Source of the DNA: Paracentrotus lividus
Lineage: Eukaryota; Echinodermata; Echinoidea; Camarodonta; Echinidae
Direction: 5' to 3'
Assembly: GCA_940671915.1 (NCBI GenBank)
Contig: CALNVZ010002100.1
Location: forward strand, 8,469,562-8,533,561
DNA: 64,000 bases
The notes beneath the pieces were generated by a model. That model was not told the origin of the DNA and ran no database searches. It worked only from the letters and a program-made list of their open reading frames with translations. The position numbers and the translations under genes were made by a program. Positions 47,041 through 59,564 of this stretch are shown piece after piece (positions within the stretch are counted from its first letter, which is position 1; each line of letters starts with the position of its first letter).

Positions 47041-47988
47041 GGGGGGGGGGGGGGTTGGACAAATTTGCTCTACAGCAATCAGTTGCAATCATTTAAGTAG
47101 CTTACAACAGTTGTCAGTGAGAATCAGTGAATATTTGTTTCATGAAAATGCTCCCCAGTATTTGTTTGGGACTTGCGTTTGATTTTTGTTGATTTTATTG
47201 ATTTGCGTAGAATCCGAACTTTTTATGCAAGAGGGCCCTGGTCGATACCTTTAAACTTGGATTTCAGTGATAAACCACTAATCTTCTATTCAGCATGACA
47301 ATAGAATACCTGGCTATAAATTTCATATGCATTTTTCATTGTTTCCCGGCAAAATATTTGATAATAATGGTTCTACCCTAGTTGAACCTCTCGCAGAATT
47401 TACAATGGCAGGAAGCACTGAGATCACGTCTGATTATTCCCCATCAATTTTAATTATAATAGTTGAGTAGAAGAGAATACGAGCCATCATTCTGTAAGGG
47501 GCTATATCTCTCGTTTCTGAATTATGAAGATTATGTACGTGGACTCGCGATTCATACTCAAACTGAGTATTAAATGAAAGAGCGATTAAGGAGACTTGAA
47601 TTAGTCATAATTAATCATTGTTTGAGATGATCTCTATTTCCTGCTTGTCACACGAGATTATTAATGATGGTCGTGAAACCCATGGCTGATCACTCGGGTT
47701 ATAACAGGCCTATAAATCGCTAAATTTGGCGTCCAATGAAAGAAAATGGGTATAATGTATCTTAATTACATTACCTCGAAGAGGCTCGTATACTATAGAA
47801 TATCGGCAAAGAAGGCGAAAGAAAGGTACGAAATATACGACACCACTTACCCCTATGTTAGTTCCTATGCAAAATTCTACATGAATAAAATTGTGTTTTC
47901 AAATATCATAGGCCTACATCTTCAATGTGCCACTTCGTTATAAACTTACTAGTAAAGAATGTTCCTCTAGGCTGGTGAAATAATTTTT
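46263..47988. other. Spacer with homopolymer runs and a unique stretch
   Basis: C run at 46880-46890; T run, TG repeat and G run at 47010-47055. 47380-47720 is unique, with several TAATTA/ATTAAT homeodomain-type core words (for example near 47448 and 47660) and TGATCACTCGGG. No gene. Confidence 0.35.
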
Positions 47989-48155
47989 AAGTGGCGGATC
48001 CACGATTCAAAAATAGAGGGGGGGGGGGGCAGCCCGATAATTTGAAAAATGGGGGAGGTGCGGCCGATCATTTCCCGATTTTAACATGTACAGTCATTGA
48101 GTGGCTTTCAAAAAATAGGGATGGTGTGTCTGTCGCGCCCCTGGATCCACCACTT
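47989..48155. mobile_element. 167-bp G-run MITE
   Basis: AAGTGGCGGATCCA at left and TGGATCCACCACTT at right are inverted. A G run sits at 48018-48029. No clear target duplication. Confidence 0.7.
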
Positions 48156-48690
48156 GTTCTCTATTAGGCCTAATTAAAACGTCTCTCCGTATTTTACCTT
48201 TTGTCCCCCCCCCCAATCTCACGAAATTGTGGTGCCACTCGAACATTGATATTTTGTTTTGATTGCATGACGGTTATTTCAGCTGGTAAGGATCAACACA
48301 ATGTTGACACGAAGAGCAGTGCTCGTTCAAAGCTCTCTTTGAAATATTTGTGTTTTGAAGAAATTTTGAAAAAAAAGAAAGTAAAAAATATAGAAATGGC
48401 CGGATATTTGCAATCCTTTATTCACCCTTTCCCTTAAGAGATAAGATTTTTCCGGTATGTCTTATCACTGTAATCTTTAAAGATTGATGATTGGAAGTTT
48501 GTCGGATTTTCTGAACTAGTTCAGCTGAACAAGGGAGATTAACGATTTTCGGATGAGCAAATTTTGATATTAATCTGCTCGGCGGTGTACCTTCAGACCT
48601 GCGGGGTAAAAGGTGTGCCGAGATTGCTTTCAGTCTTATCCTACGATCTATTTCTAATTTCTAATCTGGAAAATAGAGAGATAGACGATA
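48156..48690. other. Spacer
   Basis: C run near 48206. No gene supported. Confidence 0.35.
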
Positions 48691-49345
48691 TAATGTATAG
48701 ATGGGAAAATAAAGAAGAGAGAGAGAGAGAGAGGGAGAGAGAGAGAGAATNNNNNNNNNNNNNNNNNNNNNNNNNNNNNNNNNNNNNNNNNNNNNNNNNN
48801 NNNNNNNNNNNNNNNNNNNNNNNNNNNNNNNNNNNNNNNNNNNNNNNNNNNNNNNNNNNNNNNNNNNNNNNNNNNNNNNNNNNNNNNNNNNNNNNNNNNN
48901 NNNNNNNNNNNNNNNNNNNNNNNNNNNNNNNNNNNNNNNNNNNNNNNNNNNNNNNNNNNNNNNNNNNNNNNNNNNNNNNNNNNNNNNNNNNNNNNNNNNN
49001 NNNNNNNNNNNNNNNNNNNNNNNNNNNNNNNNNNNNNNNNNNNNNNNNNNNNNNNNNNNNNNNNNNNNNNNNNNNNNNNNNNNNNNNNNNNNNNNNNNNN
49101 NNNNNNNNNNNNNNNNNNNNNNNNNNNNNNNNNNNNNNNNNNNNNNNNNNNNNNNNNNNNNNNNNNNNNNNNNNNNNNNNNNNNNNNNNNNNNNNNNNNN
49201 NNNNNNNNNNNNNNNNNNNNNNNNNNNNNNNNNNNNNNNNNNNNNNNNNNNNNNNNNNNNNNNNNNNNNNNNNNNNNNNNNNNNNNNNNNNGAAGAGAAG
49301 AAAGAAAGAGAGGGAGAGAGAGAGAGAGGTGGGGGGGGGGAGAGA
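48691..49345. repeat. GA-rich tract surrounding an assembly gap
   Basis: (GA)n immediately before (48717-48749) and purine-rich GA sequence after (49292-49345) the run of N. The frames drawn across the gap are artefacts. Confidence 0.85.
48751..49291. other. Assembly gap (541 N)
   Basis: Unresolved bases; content unknown. Confidence 1.
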
Positions 49346-51658
49346 ATATCGAGGAAGGGAGGGAACTTGGAAATAGAAAGAAAAAACTATTATTGTTGTC
49401 ACATGCATTCGTCTAACAACACTTTATTTATTATATGGCCTGAATTTAAAAATAAAAGTTAACATATCAATTCTAGTTGTAAACTTAAGAGATAGAGGGC
49501 GCTACCATTCTACTCAAAGCGAACGTGCCCATTGACTTTTTTTTTGTTTTTGGACAGTTTTTCACTTTATTTTCTTTATTGTGGCGAGCAACTACCTTTT
49601 CAAAGAAATGTTCAACTTGAATAAGTACGCTAAGAGTCTGAATTTTTCAAAAATAGGAATAACTTATTGCAAAGGAAAAAAAAAAAAAGTCCTGTCACTT
49701 GTGTCAATTCGAAAGCCTAGTCAGATCAAATTCCTGTACAATATGGTATATTTTGCTCTCAAAATAGCTCATGCGCTGCATAGTTTTGATCCTCGATGCC
49801 GCATATAGCTTATTGTTCACAGGGCAATTTAAAGCTTGAATTCTCAGCTTTCCGGAGATGGTACATTCATTTTAATTGATTAAAAAAAAAGTCCTGTCAC
49901 TTTGAACATAATCATAAGAGGTTCTTTCCTCGACTAGTCAATATTTACGCTTATCACTTGCATATCGCATAGAAACATGTGAACGGCATCTTCACAAGAC
50001 TTGTGACAAGTTCACAATCTATGTCATTGTTTTGAGCATCAATTTATATGAATTGCATATTCTGATTACAACTTCAGCACAATAATGTTATAAGCTTGCC
50101 CAAATGTGTATTTCCTCCATCTGGTCTGGAGAATCTATTAACTAACAACATGATAACATTTCATCAATTTCTTTCATCTCCACGAGTAGATTGCTCAACT
50201 GAACGGACAATACCACTCCACTGGAGGGAAGTCTTCGTACGCGAGTTTTTGTGAGCTAATTTATTATTGCAGCCAGCTGTATAGATTTCTGCGCTTCTCA
50301 GCCGTATTTCCAACGTCCCTTTGTTGCGTCTGGCCTCTTAGATAATGGACGCGCCTTGTTTAATTACGATGTAATGCCGCACATTGGTATACGTTAACTT
50401 TACATTTTACATAGAGTAGAATTGATATGAAACAGTGCACCGTTTCTGATAAAGGCAGGATTAAAAAAAAAAAAAAAAAACGGATAAAGTTAATGATAAG
50501 ATATCCACAAACAACAATTGTGTTTAGGAATTTCGCAATTTATGATGTTGTATTATTAATATTTTTAATTGACTTTTTAAAATGTAACATTTATTCAAAT
50601 GTATTTCGGTTACTAACAATATTCATGATGTTTGTTGTTCGTAAAAATGCAATCCTGTCTACTTTCAACGTTGCATTAACAGAGCTCCATACTAAAATCA
50701 GACAAAAAACAATCTTGTTGAATATACGATTGATAGATGATCGTTATTTTAAAAATCAAATGTGAGAGTATCTCTCTGTGAAAGCTGAGTAAAGTGATCT
50801 ATTCCTTTAATGGATTGGTTGGCGCCTCATAGACCGGGGCGACCATCAAGTGGTAAACAGTGAGATCGCATCAAAACTCCCTATAGATCTACTTGTTTGA
50901 AAATTAATCTACCAAAAAGCTTTTGCGACATGGTATACATTATCTCTCATTATTCTTGAACGACAGCAGGAAGGGATAGGTTCACAAAATAATGTACGAG
51001 TCGTTGATTTGAAGGGATGTTTTCCAAAATGGTTGTTTTGTTCTAAGATTGACTCATGTCCCAGTGAGGCTTCGGTACATCATTAATGCACTTTGTCTGA
51101 TGAACGGAATGTAATATGATGGAGGAGAACAATGAGGCAGGATAACTTTGAATATAATATGAATATTGATTTTAATATTGTTACTTAACCCATTTTCTGT
51201 ATTTTAACCAAAAATGCTCAATTCCACATTTAGGCCCATTGTTCAAAGAAATATAAAAGCTTAAAATATATATTTATGTTTTTGAAGAGAATGCACTCTT
51301 TTCGATATGTTCCAAAATTTCGCCCCCCCCCCCCATTTTCACAACTCCCATTTATGAGGAAATATGGACATTCACTTTACCTCTCACACGCTCCTATGGA
51401 TCTTATCCAATCCATTACTATAACCATAATGCCCATTCTGACATCTCCATGGAAGCGAGACAAATCTTCACCAAAAGTGCTCCCCAATTCCTTTCCTCAA
51501 TAATAGAAAGACGGGTTCAATGAATCTGGAGGTGACACGACCCATTGGTTTAGGTAGATCAGCTTAGGAAGATCTTTGGGTCTTTCTTGAACTCTAAATT
51601 ATAATTGCATTTTCACTCGAGGTATATTAACTATATGGCCCCATACCTAGAGTGTTCA
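49346..51658. other. Spacer
   Basis: AAAAAAAGTCCTGTCACTT occurs twice (about 49683 and 49884), as a direct repeat. An A run lies at 50463-50480 and a C run at 51303-51314. The 112-codon frame at 50427 is AT-driven. 50200-50400 is unique and of mixed composition. No gene. Confidence 0.35.
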
Positions 51659-52335
51659 GTGGCGTATCCAAGGGTCACATCAGCGGGGGGGGGGGGAGAA
51701 TGATGATGTCATTCTTACTCGACAATATATACAGTGATTTTAATGTTTTAATGACTTAATGTCTCGGGATTAAATACGTACATGACGTATCTACATTAAA
51801 TGCTAACAGTCACACAGGACACTTACGTTGAGTTACGTCCGGTTGCGTTCCAAAAAAAAAAATTCTGCGGATCCCCACTGATGCCTACCGTCATAGTCAG
51901 CAGTGGAAATATTGATAATTTCGTCCATCCAGTAACAAAGAAGAAAAAAAGAATGATAGAATAGAAGATGAATTAAGATTAAAAACAACACAAACGTAGT
52001 CTATACGTAAGTGTCTGTTTGACTGCAGCATTAGTAAATGAAAGCAACCTGGTATCAGGCGCGGATCCAGGATTTAACGAGAGAGCGCGGGGGGGGGGGG
52101 GGAAAAACAAATTTAGAATTACCGATTTTTGTACCACCTTTTTTTAGGTGAGGGGAGAGGGGGGGGGGCGAGGCCTTTCATTTAAAAAATCGGTTATCCC
52201 ATTAATATCTTTTTTTTTAAAGACCCGCGGTTGGGGGGGGGGGCAAGGCCCAAAATTTGCGAGTTTAGGCACTTTTTTTTTCAAGTTCGTTTGGTTTCGG
52301 GAGGGGGTGCCCCCAGGAGCCGTTCATAAATACAA
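51659..52335. repeat. Cluster of G-run repeat elements
   Basis: CAGTGGCGTATCCAAGG near 51659 with a G run at 51685-51696; GGCGCGGATCCAGGATTTAA near 52058 with G runs at 52089, 52160 and 52234. These match the ends of other short elements in the window. Frames are G/R-rich artefacts. Confidence 0.55.
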
Positions 52336-52659
52336 TGGCTAATATGTATTTATATTTGAACGTTTATTATTGCATCTCCGAACAAGGGGTTTCTTATTAC
52401 GATCCATGCTCCTATAAAACTGTAATAATATGTATCGTGACTGCATGAGGAGACTGAGGTCGACTTGGGTTTTATTGGTAATCATCGAAGCGTGTTCTGT
52501 GTTGAATCATGCTGGGCTGACATAGTACGACAGAAATTAAACACAAAATACAATATAATATCCCGAAGCAGCCGGCGTTATTTGCACCACGAACTTAGTT
52601 TTTACCACGATACGAAGACAGCATGCCCACTTGGATGTCCTTAATATTGTAAGTACGTC

Positions 52660-53152
52660 ATTGAGGCGTGTTTTCTTCTCAACGTCTCTCAAATATCAAA
52701 GATGTCTGTTTGTGCATCTTGCTCTCATTCACAACCTTACACCGCTCATCATGTTATACGATGGCGGATCGTTATAACCTCGTCACACTGCAGCTCGTTG
52801 ACGAGTCCTACAGTGAAGCTGGCGGCCGTCATTTTCACCAACAAAACGGCGTCGTTCTTTCCTGAACCCGATCAATTGAGGTGCCACTCCCCTTCTCGTG
52901 AAATATCATCTTCTCATTTTCATCCACTCGTTTTCTCCACAACACTCCTCTTTCCCATGCAGACGATAGGTGTTTTGGCGGGAAATTCGTCACCACTGCA
53001 ACCGGGTGTTCCTTCGTCTCAGGGTGAGTGCTTTCACACGAACGATGGCCTTACGAGCATGCTGAAAAGACAATCGAAAGCTTCAGTTTCTTCCAAGTTA
53101 TTACCAGTTATAAGACGTGGATAAAAGAAATGGAAGAACAACAAACGTACAG
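52660..53152 (+). other. Possible 5' exon / promoter-proximal region
   Basis: Richer in G+C and CpG than its surroundings. A 140-codon frame starts at 52702 (MSVCASCSHSQPYTAHHV...), and an overlapping short frame starts at ATGGCGGATCG (MADRYNLVTLQLVDESYS..., 34 codons). Two strong donors follow: CAGG|GTGAGTG at 53034 and CAG|GTGAGA at 53153. It may be a 5' UTR or first exon of a + strand gene leaving the window or with unseen exons. Which frame is used is not decidable. GGCGGGAAAT near 52978 is E2F-like. Confidence 0.3.
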
Positions 53153-53580
53153 GTGAGATTTGCTCATGTCAAATTTTACACACGAGTGGGAATGATATAT
53201 GAGTGTGTATTTACTTCGTTAAATCAACTATGCATCTATAATCACTCAGATTATAATATTTTCGTTTTTCGTTTTCGTTTTCATCCAAGTGTTACAGGAA
53301 CAGAACAAACTGGTTTGAAAAAACTACAAACTATTTAAAGTTGATTTGAAAATGAGGCTTAAGTCTTTTCCATTCTTTTTCGTATATTGCCCAAATTATA
53401 TTCCATCATTCCTTTTGATTGTCTGGTATCATTCATATTCATACAAATTGTTTGCAAATCTCAGAAACATCTCTTGTTTATCATGTTCATTGAAATATAA
53501 CTTTTGTCAAGTTTTCAATGTATCTTTCACCACTCATTGTGGTTTTCTCGTTAGATTGTAAATGTCATGAATGGAACATT
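53153..53580. other. Spacer
   Basis: AT-rich; no gene supported. Confidence 0.35.
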
Positions 53581-53584
53581 TTAA

Positions 53585-54170
53585 AGGAGAAGGAAACCCT
53601 AGGAATCCATTAAATTATTGTAGAGAACAAAAAAAATCAAAGAAGCTGATCAATGAAAATTTGAGAAAAAATGAATGAATAATAAGAAAGTTATGAGCAT
53701 TTGAATGTTGTGATCTCTAACGCTATGGGGATCCTCACGTTGGCAACGGGCACGAGATGTGTGATGTCATACATGAACAACTTCCCCATTACTTTTGTAC
53801 ATATTTCACTTAAATTGTCTTTTTTTTAATCAATTCTATCACAAGATCTGAGATTCTTTTCATGGGAGGACATGTAGGCCTAATACAGGTTTCACAAAAT
53901 ATAATCATGGGTGATGAGTCTGTACTACCATTAGAATGAGGAAAAAGAAATATTTTGGTATTTTTTTGTCTATCATATGGGAGAGTTGTTCACGTGTGAC
54001 ATCACACATCTTGGGCCTGTTGCCCGTATGAGGATCTCCATAGCGTTAGTGATCACAACATTCAAATGCATACAACTTTCTTATTATTTATTCAATTTTT
54101 TCTCAAACTTTCATTGATCTGTTTCTTTGATTTTTCTGCTTCATACAATTCAACTGAATCCTATGGTTTC
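53585..54170. mobile_element. TTAA-type foldback MITE, family copy 2
   Basis: Left end TTAA then AGGAGAAGGAAACCC (53581 on). The arms share the GCATTTGAATGTTGTGATC, GGGGATCCTCACG and GATGTGTGATGTCAT blocks of the 45684 copy. The right end (CTATGGTTTCAAAG) is decayed, so its border is approximate. Confidence 0.8.
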
Positions 54171-55955
54171 AAAGATTGGCAGAAGCATGTTTATGCAAAT
54201 ACATATCGCCATCAACATGTAGACCTTAATTGGTTAGTTGGATGATCATCAGTACGTCATAACAAACGATCAAGTCACTATGAATTACATCGATTATATA
54301 CATTTTGTCTACAACATAAACAAGTGTGAAGCAGATGGAGGAAATTCTATCTATATCAAAATTATAATTATGAAATAATTCATCATAATTTCACCTTCAT
54401 TGTTTCATCTTCATTATCATTTCTTTGCTCCATGAATTAATGTCATCATCATAACCCCTCCCCCTCTCTTTCTATCTTTCTCTCTCTCTCTCTCTCTTCA
54501 TTTTCTCTCTCTATCTTTATCTATATCCCTTTCTCTCCCTGTCGCTTCCTCACTGTTCATTTCAATCCTTCTGGGTCTTCATAGTGATTATGTTTAACGA
54601 TCTAAAAAAATAAAAAAATAAATAAAAAATACAAATACAAATGGAAAATAAGGAACGAAAGCCAAATCAGTTAAAACTCAGGTATAAAGTCAACCCTGAA
54701 TTTAAGGTGGTTTCGATATTGAAAATAACTGAAAGAAACCAGATCAATGTTAATGATTTCTTTTGTATATATTATATTCAAAGTTGTAATTTTGTGACGT
54801 CACTTGCCATATTGTTTTCATCTCAAATTTCATGTTGCACGTTTTCAGGGTTCTAGATAAGCATAAGAAACATTTATCTTATAGATGTTATGAATAAACA
54901 AATGTAAATAATGACAATGATATACCGAATGCACAATTAATTTCTTATTTATTCATTTTTTTTTATAAAGAAAATGGCAATTTATGGAATTTAGAGCATT
55001 GTAGAGTTTGCGAGAGCAATGCACTAGTGACTTCACATAATAACAAATTAAAATAATCATTTTTTTTTTAAATCCTTCGTCGGATTTTTGTCAAACCATC
55101 GCCGATGTTTGTCTCAGTTTCTGCTTCTGTCAAAATAAACTCGTTTCAGGGTGAACTTTCCCTTTTAAAATCATTTGTTGTATAGAATAAATATAATATC
55201 TTGTGTTATGATCACTAGAACTAAAGAAGAACTATATACTCTATTATTATCCTGACGACCTAAATACGGTTTCTCTCTCCTTGTATGAAATCTTCCTTCA
55301 TTGAAAAGTGAGCCCCAAGGCAAGATTAAAAATCATTTCCTCATGATTTTTGTGTTCCTCTTGGGTCCTAAACAGATGGATCCCCAACATCCACAGTGGT
55401 GTTGAAGCGATGAATAAGTAAGAAACGAGTGGAAAAGAAAGAATAGGTAAAAGCAGCGATGTGGGAATGGTACACGTACTTTCAGTAGTCTCACTGGAGA
55501 TCTTGTCAGTGTGTAACTAATTTGTATGGTGCATGCTTGCTCAGATGCTTAGGGGTAGACATGGACTCTCACCAACCACAAATACAGCTTACACATATTA
55601 GAGAAAAATTTCTTTTTATGATACACACGAAGATCATTATATCAGGGAGATGGAAGTTTCTGATTATATTTGGTCATCAATAATACCAGACGGATTGCTA
55701 CATATACATGCATATTTGTTAACAATATATGAATTAGAATCGCGGTAGACTGACCTAGGTTAGGAAGAACTGGGAGTTGTAAGATACACAAAGACACGTT
55801 CTAAAAATACCAGTTTGTATTGGGAAGCAAAACTGCGTTAATAACGTTCTATTGATTTTGGTTCGTTGATATGAGAAGTTCAAATGTGTGGTTTTTGTTG
55901 AATGAAGGAGGATCAAGCAGCCTCCTTGGGTGAACAGTAGAACGGAAGTGGTATA
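54171..55955. other. Spacer
   Basis: CT-rich run at 54464-54500. No gene supported. Confidence 0.35.
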
Positions 55956-56268
55956 CAGTGATGTATCCAGGGGGCACATCAGGCGTTGCCCCATTTTTTT
56001 CATTATTTATTGTTATTTTTGTTTATTTCATTATTTCATTATTTATTTGATTATTAATTTATAATTTCATCTATATTCTTATTTAATTATTCATCTATTA
56101 ATTTTTTATTTGTTTATTTTATTTTCTTTATTTATTTCCTTTTTTTTTGAGGGGGGGAGGTTCGAATCCAAGTATTTAATATCAGAAAATAATCGGCTAC
56201 GCCCCTTATTTTCAAATTTACCAGCTGAATGCGCCCCTCCCCCTTTTCAAATTCTGGATCCACCACTG
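55956..56268. mobile_element. 313-bp G-run MITE
   Basis: CAGTGATGTATCCAGGGGG at left and CTGGATCCACCACTG at right are inverted. A T-rich microsatellite-like centre (ATTTATTT type) is followed by a G run near 56152. hAT-like ends; no target duplication confirmed. Confidence 0.65.
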
Positions 56269-57670
56269 TGATACACTTAGAGGAATAAAGAGCGCGAAGT
56301 AACTAATAAAAAGGGATGATCACCATAAACATGATAAAGCACTCTGTAGAATTATGTATTGGGAAAATGAAATGATTAAAAAAAAGTCTTTCAGAGTGTC
56401 TAAAGATTTATTGGACTGCGATATGATTCGTATTCGTATGCTGCAACAAATAAACTGGGTTTAGCCATCTTAGAATTTAAATTTCATGATATTCATATTA
56501 CAAAAATTTTTGGAAACTGTTAACAATTTTTACTTTTCTTACTTTGCATTATCATGATTATATCACATTTCCTTTGGGGATTCTGACTTGTTATACCTCG
56601 ATAGAATGCATCGCATAATCATGATAATGCTTGTAATGTGTACATCTTTCATTTCAAGATCTTTGTGTGCTATTATATGTTTCTAGAACACGTTCAGTCA
56701 AAATAATGTTGTTTTTCTTCGTAAGTATTTGAGCAACAAATGATTGTTTTGTTTGTTTGTTTGTTTGTTTTTTGTTTTTTTTGTGCTTTGCTTTATGGTG
56801 ACCTTTTATTCTCAGATGTAACCACTCAAACTATAACTTGAAATGTGCTTGTCACGTGACATATTATACTCATTATGGAATGTTTTATAACATGTCAATC
56901 ACAATTATTAGAGATAATCCTCTTCCTTCTATAACCTTTCCGATACGAAGGAGCATTATTGAAGATAAATCCTGATTGAATGCATCACTTATCTCTAATA
57001 TATACATGTGCAACGGTGGTGAACGCCATCTTTTCTTCCCTTGATAATGATTACCGTATAACCTACCCCACCCCGACCTGCCGACATAATTAACACAACA
57101 TTTTAACAATGACAGGCATGCGATGTGAGATGTACTTCGTACGTTTAATAAATTCATTAATTCCAAGGGGAAATTGTACTATTATAACCACTGTTTGAAA
57201 TTGAAAGCAAATCTATAATATGATTAGAAATGCCCTTAAAAAAGAATTATAATCATTTTTATGGGCATTTGCTTTGTGAAGGGTTGGCAGCCAGGGACAT
57301 CGATCAATGATATTGTCTATGTGAAGGAAGGGGGGGGGCATCATGGTATATGCGTAATTATCAGTTATAGGATTGAACAATTGTAATAACTTTCAATTCG
57401 ACTTATTCATTATTTCTTTTCTGCAGACATCACGATTATTATAGGCGCAGCAACTAACAAACTTCTTAGTTTGTTAAGGAGGGGGGGGGGGAAACTTCCC
57501 CATGCGATAATAAACGCCCTGTATAGAAGGTTAATTCGAGCTTAGAAAGAGGGTGTCTATACCCCCCCCCTCTCCCCTCCACCATGCGAGGACGAACCTT
57601 ATACAGCGCCGCCACAGGTCATGCTATAGATAGATTTACACTTTAGTTTACCCCCACCTCTCACATACAG
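56269..57670. other. Spacer with G/C-run fragments
   Basis: GTTTGTTT repeat near 56745-56770; G runs near 57329 and 57480; C run near 57562. A ttttctgcag acceptor-like site at 57417-57426 leads into repeat sequence, not an exon. Confidence 0.35.
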
Positions 57671-57834
57671 TATCCATTTGATGAGGAGCTGCAGTGAGAA
57701 GAAGACATGTATCTCTCGTATGGTGAAGAACACCAAACTACCAGGCGTGATCATCATGAGTAGCTCCATGTTTCATCCATCAATATCTTCTGTATGTGAC
57801 CTGTCTCCAAGAAACGACCTCTGGATATGGTTTG
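57671..57834 (+). CDS. Candidate internal exon of an unidentified gene
   Basis: A good acceptor (tttacccccacctctcacatacag, AG at 57669-57670) and a good donor (TTTG|GTAAGC at 57835) bound 164 bp open in one frame: IHLMRSCSEKKTCISRMVK, NTKLPGVIIMSSSMFHPS, ISSVCDLSPRNDLWIWF. It enters with one base completing a codon and leaves one base (G). No family is recognised; SVCDLSPRNDLWIW is loosely reminiscent of a beta-propeller strand but is not enough to name it. The - strand of the same stretch is also open for 60 codons but has no matching splice borders. A possible next exon is at 58531. Confidence 0.4.
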
Positions 57835-58530
57835 GTAAGCATCATATTTATCCTCGTTCTTTAATATAATCAGGTCCGCGTCCGGCTTGCAAATGATTTT
57901 GTCGACCCATGTTTCAAAATTTCCTAATTCCATCATGAGCCTGGTCCAGCAGTGTTTTGTTTTACCCCAACCGACATGACCAATGCATGCCTAAACTCTG
58001 GCTTAAACTGATTCCGTAGAAGGATGGCATGTCTTTGCATCTATTATGATGTTTGCTGAGTGAGGGAAAAACTAGACTGCCAGTTTTGTAAGGTTAGCTT
58101 GTGTAGTTTGAAGCTCCTATCAATGCACGCCCACGTTTCGAGACAAGAGAAGACTAATGAAAATAGAGCACGAGCTTTTTGTGACTGGTTGTTCTATCTA
58201 ATCCAATGCTGGTGAAACTTAATGATCATTGATTGAATTATGGTAGCCAAACACAGGTGAAGCGTGTGGCATTTATCTCTTCTATATACATGTAACCTTT
58301 ATCATTACAGTATACAGTTTTATATATATACAATCATTCATATCCTATCTATGCGTGGGACGCACGTTTATTATTGCAACAGTTTAGAGTACGTTCAAAG
58401 TTTAAAGTGCACAGAAACATGTCATAATCAAGTTATCATCGTGTACATATAAATGTTCGACCAATATTTATTTGTACTTTGATTAAAAAGTTCCTTTCTC
58501 GATCTTTGTCCCTAACCACGTGCATTGCAG

Positions 58531-58601
58531 CAGCTGTGCAGGCCTTGCGAGATTGCCATTATGGCGGGCGGGAAACAAAAACATCTCAAACAATGGAGTA
58601 G
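58531..58601 (+). CDS. Possible terminal exon following 57671-57834
   Basis: The acceptor ccctaaccacgtgcattgcag ends at 58530. With the carried G, the frame gives AAVQALRDCHYGGRETKTSQ, TME and a TAG at 58599-58601. Phase agrees with the donor at 57835. A second acceptor 11 bp later opens a different, longer frame. Short and unverified. Confidence 0.2.
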
Positions 58602-59564
58602 ATAACAGATGGGGGGAGCGTGGAGGTGTATCCCTCCTATATCATGTCACACAACAACTGGTATAGCTTGTCACATGTTTGTTCAGAATGATTAATCTCA
58701 CAAGATGATTGATGAAGGTGCAGAGGTCCACTGGTAGAGGGTTAAACTTATAATATGTTCAACAGGAAATAGGAAACTATATAGAGATTACCATGTGTTC
58801 TTCTTCTACATGTTCGATAGGACATGCATGAAACTAGGAGAGAAGCTCGTACTGAAATTTCGTATGGGCATGGATCGTAAGATATAATGGTCGTTGACCG
58901 CTGATTGGACGCTATATGAAAGGGCAACATTACACATACATATCAGTTCTTTGTTAGATATCTAATCATAACTAATATTACATAGCCTCATGCATTATAC
59001 AGGCCCCCTTATCGACCCCGGTACGGTAAATACCTTGGTTTTCAATGTAATTACGGACATTTCATCATCGTGAATACCAGCTTTTCACCACGTTAAAGCC
59101 CATGAAGGCTATACCAACAATGAACATTAGCTAGCACAACCTTAGGTTGACCCAGCAAACATACCAACTGGGATACATTGTTACCTATTGAGCAGCCACA
59201 AAGCTAAGTATTGGCCCCCTAATCCAGAGATCTGAACGCTTTTCACGGCTTAAAAACCCGTAGAAATGCATGGGCAAATATATGAGCAAACTTCCCCACC
59301 CAAGCATACTTCTCCCATCCTAAGTTGTAAAAGAGGTTCTCTCTTTTGAACCATATTCATTGGTTGGACTTGTGTGAAATAAAAACTGTGAGTGATATGA
59401 TTTGTCACTGTCCTCAGTTCTGCAAGTCATTGATAATTGTAGTTCAAATTTATGATGAAAGGGTTTAAGGCTGGTTGGACATTGTTTTTTTTTAGTTCAT
59501 TCCTATGATTAACACCACTTAATCCAATGATATATTCGAGGTTTATAATAATTTTTGGGATAAT
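58602..59564. other. Spacer
   Basis: No gene or repeat recognised. Confidence 0.35.

Noticed and set aside
48564..49408. Frames of 255-270 codons on both strands
   Set aside because: Almost entirely N plus GA-repeat codons.
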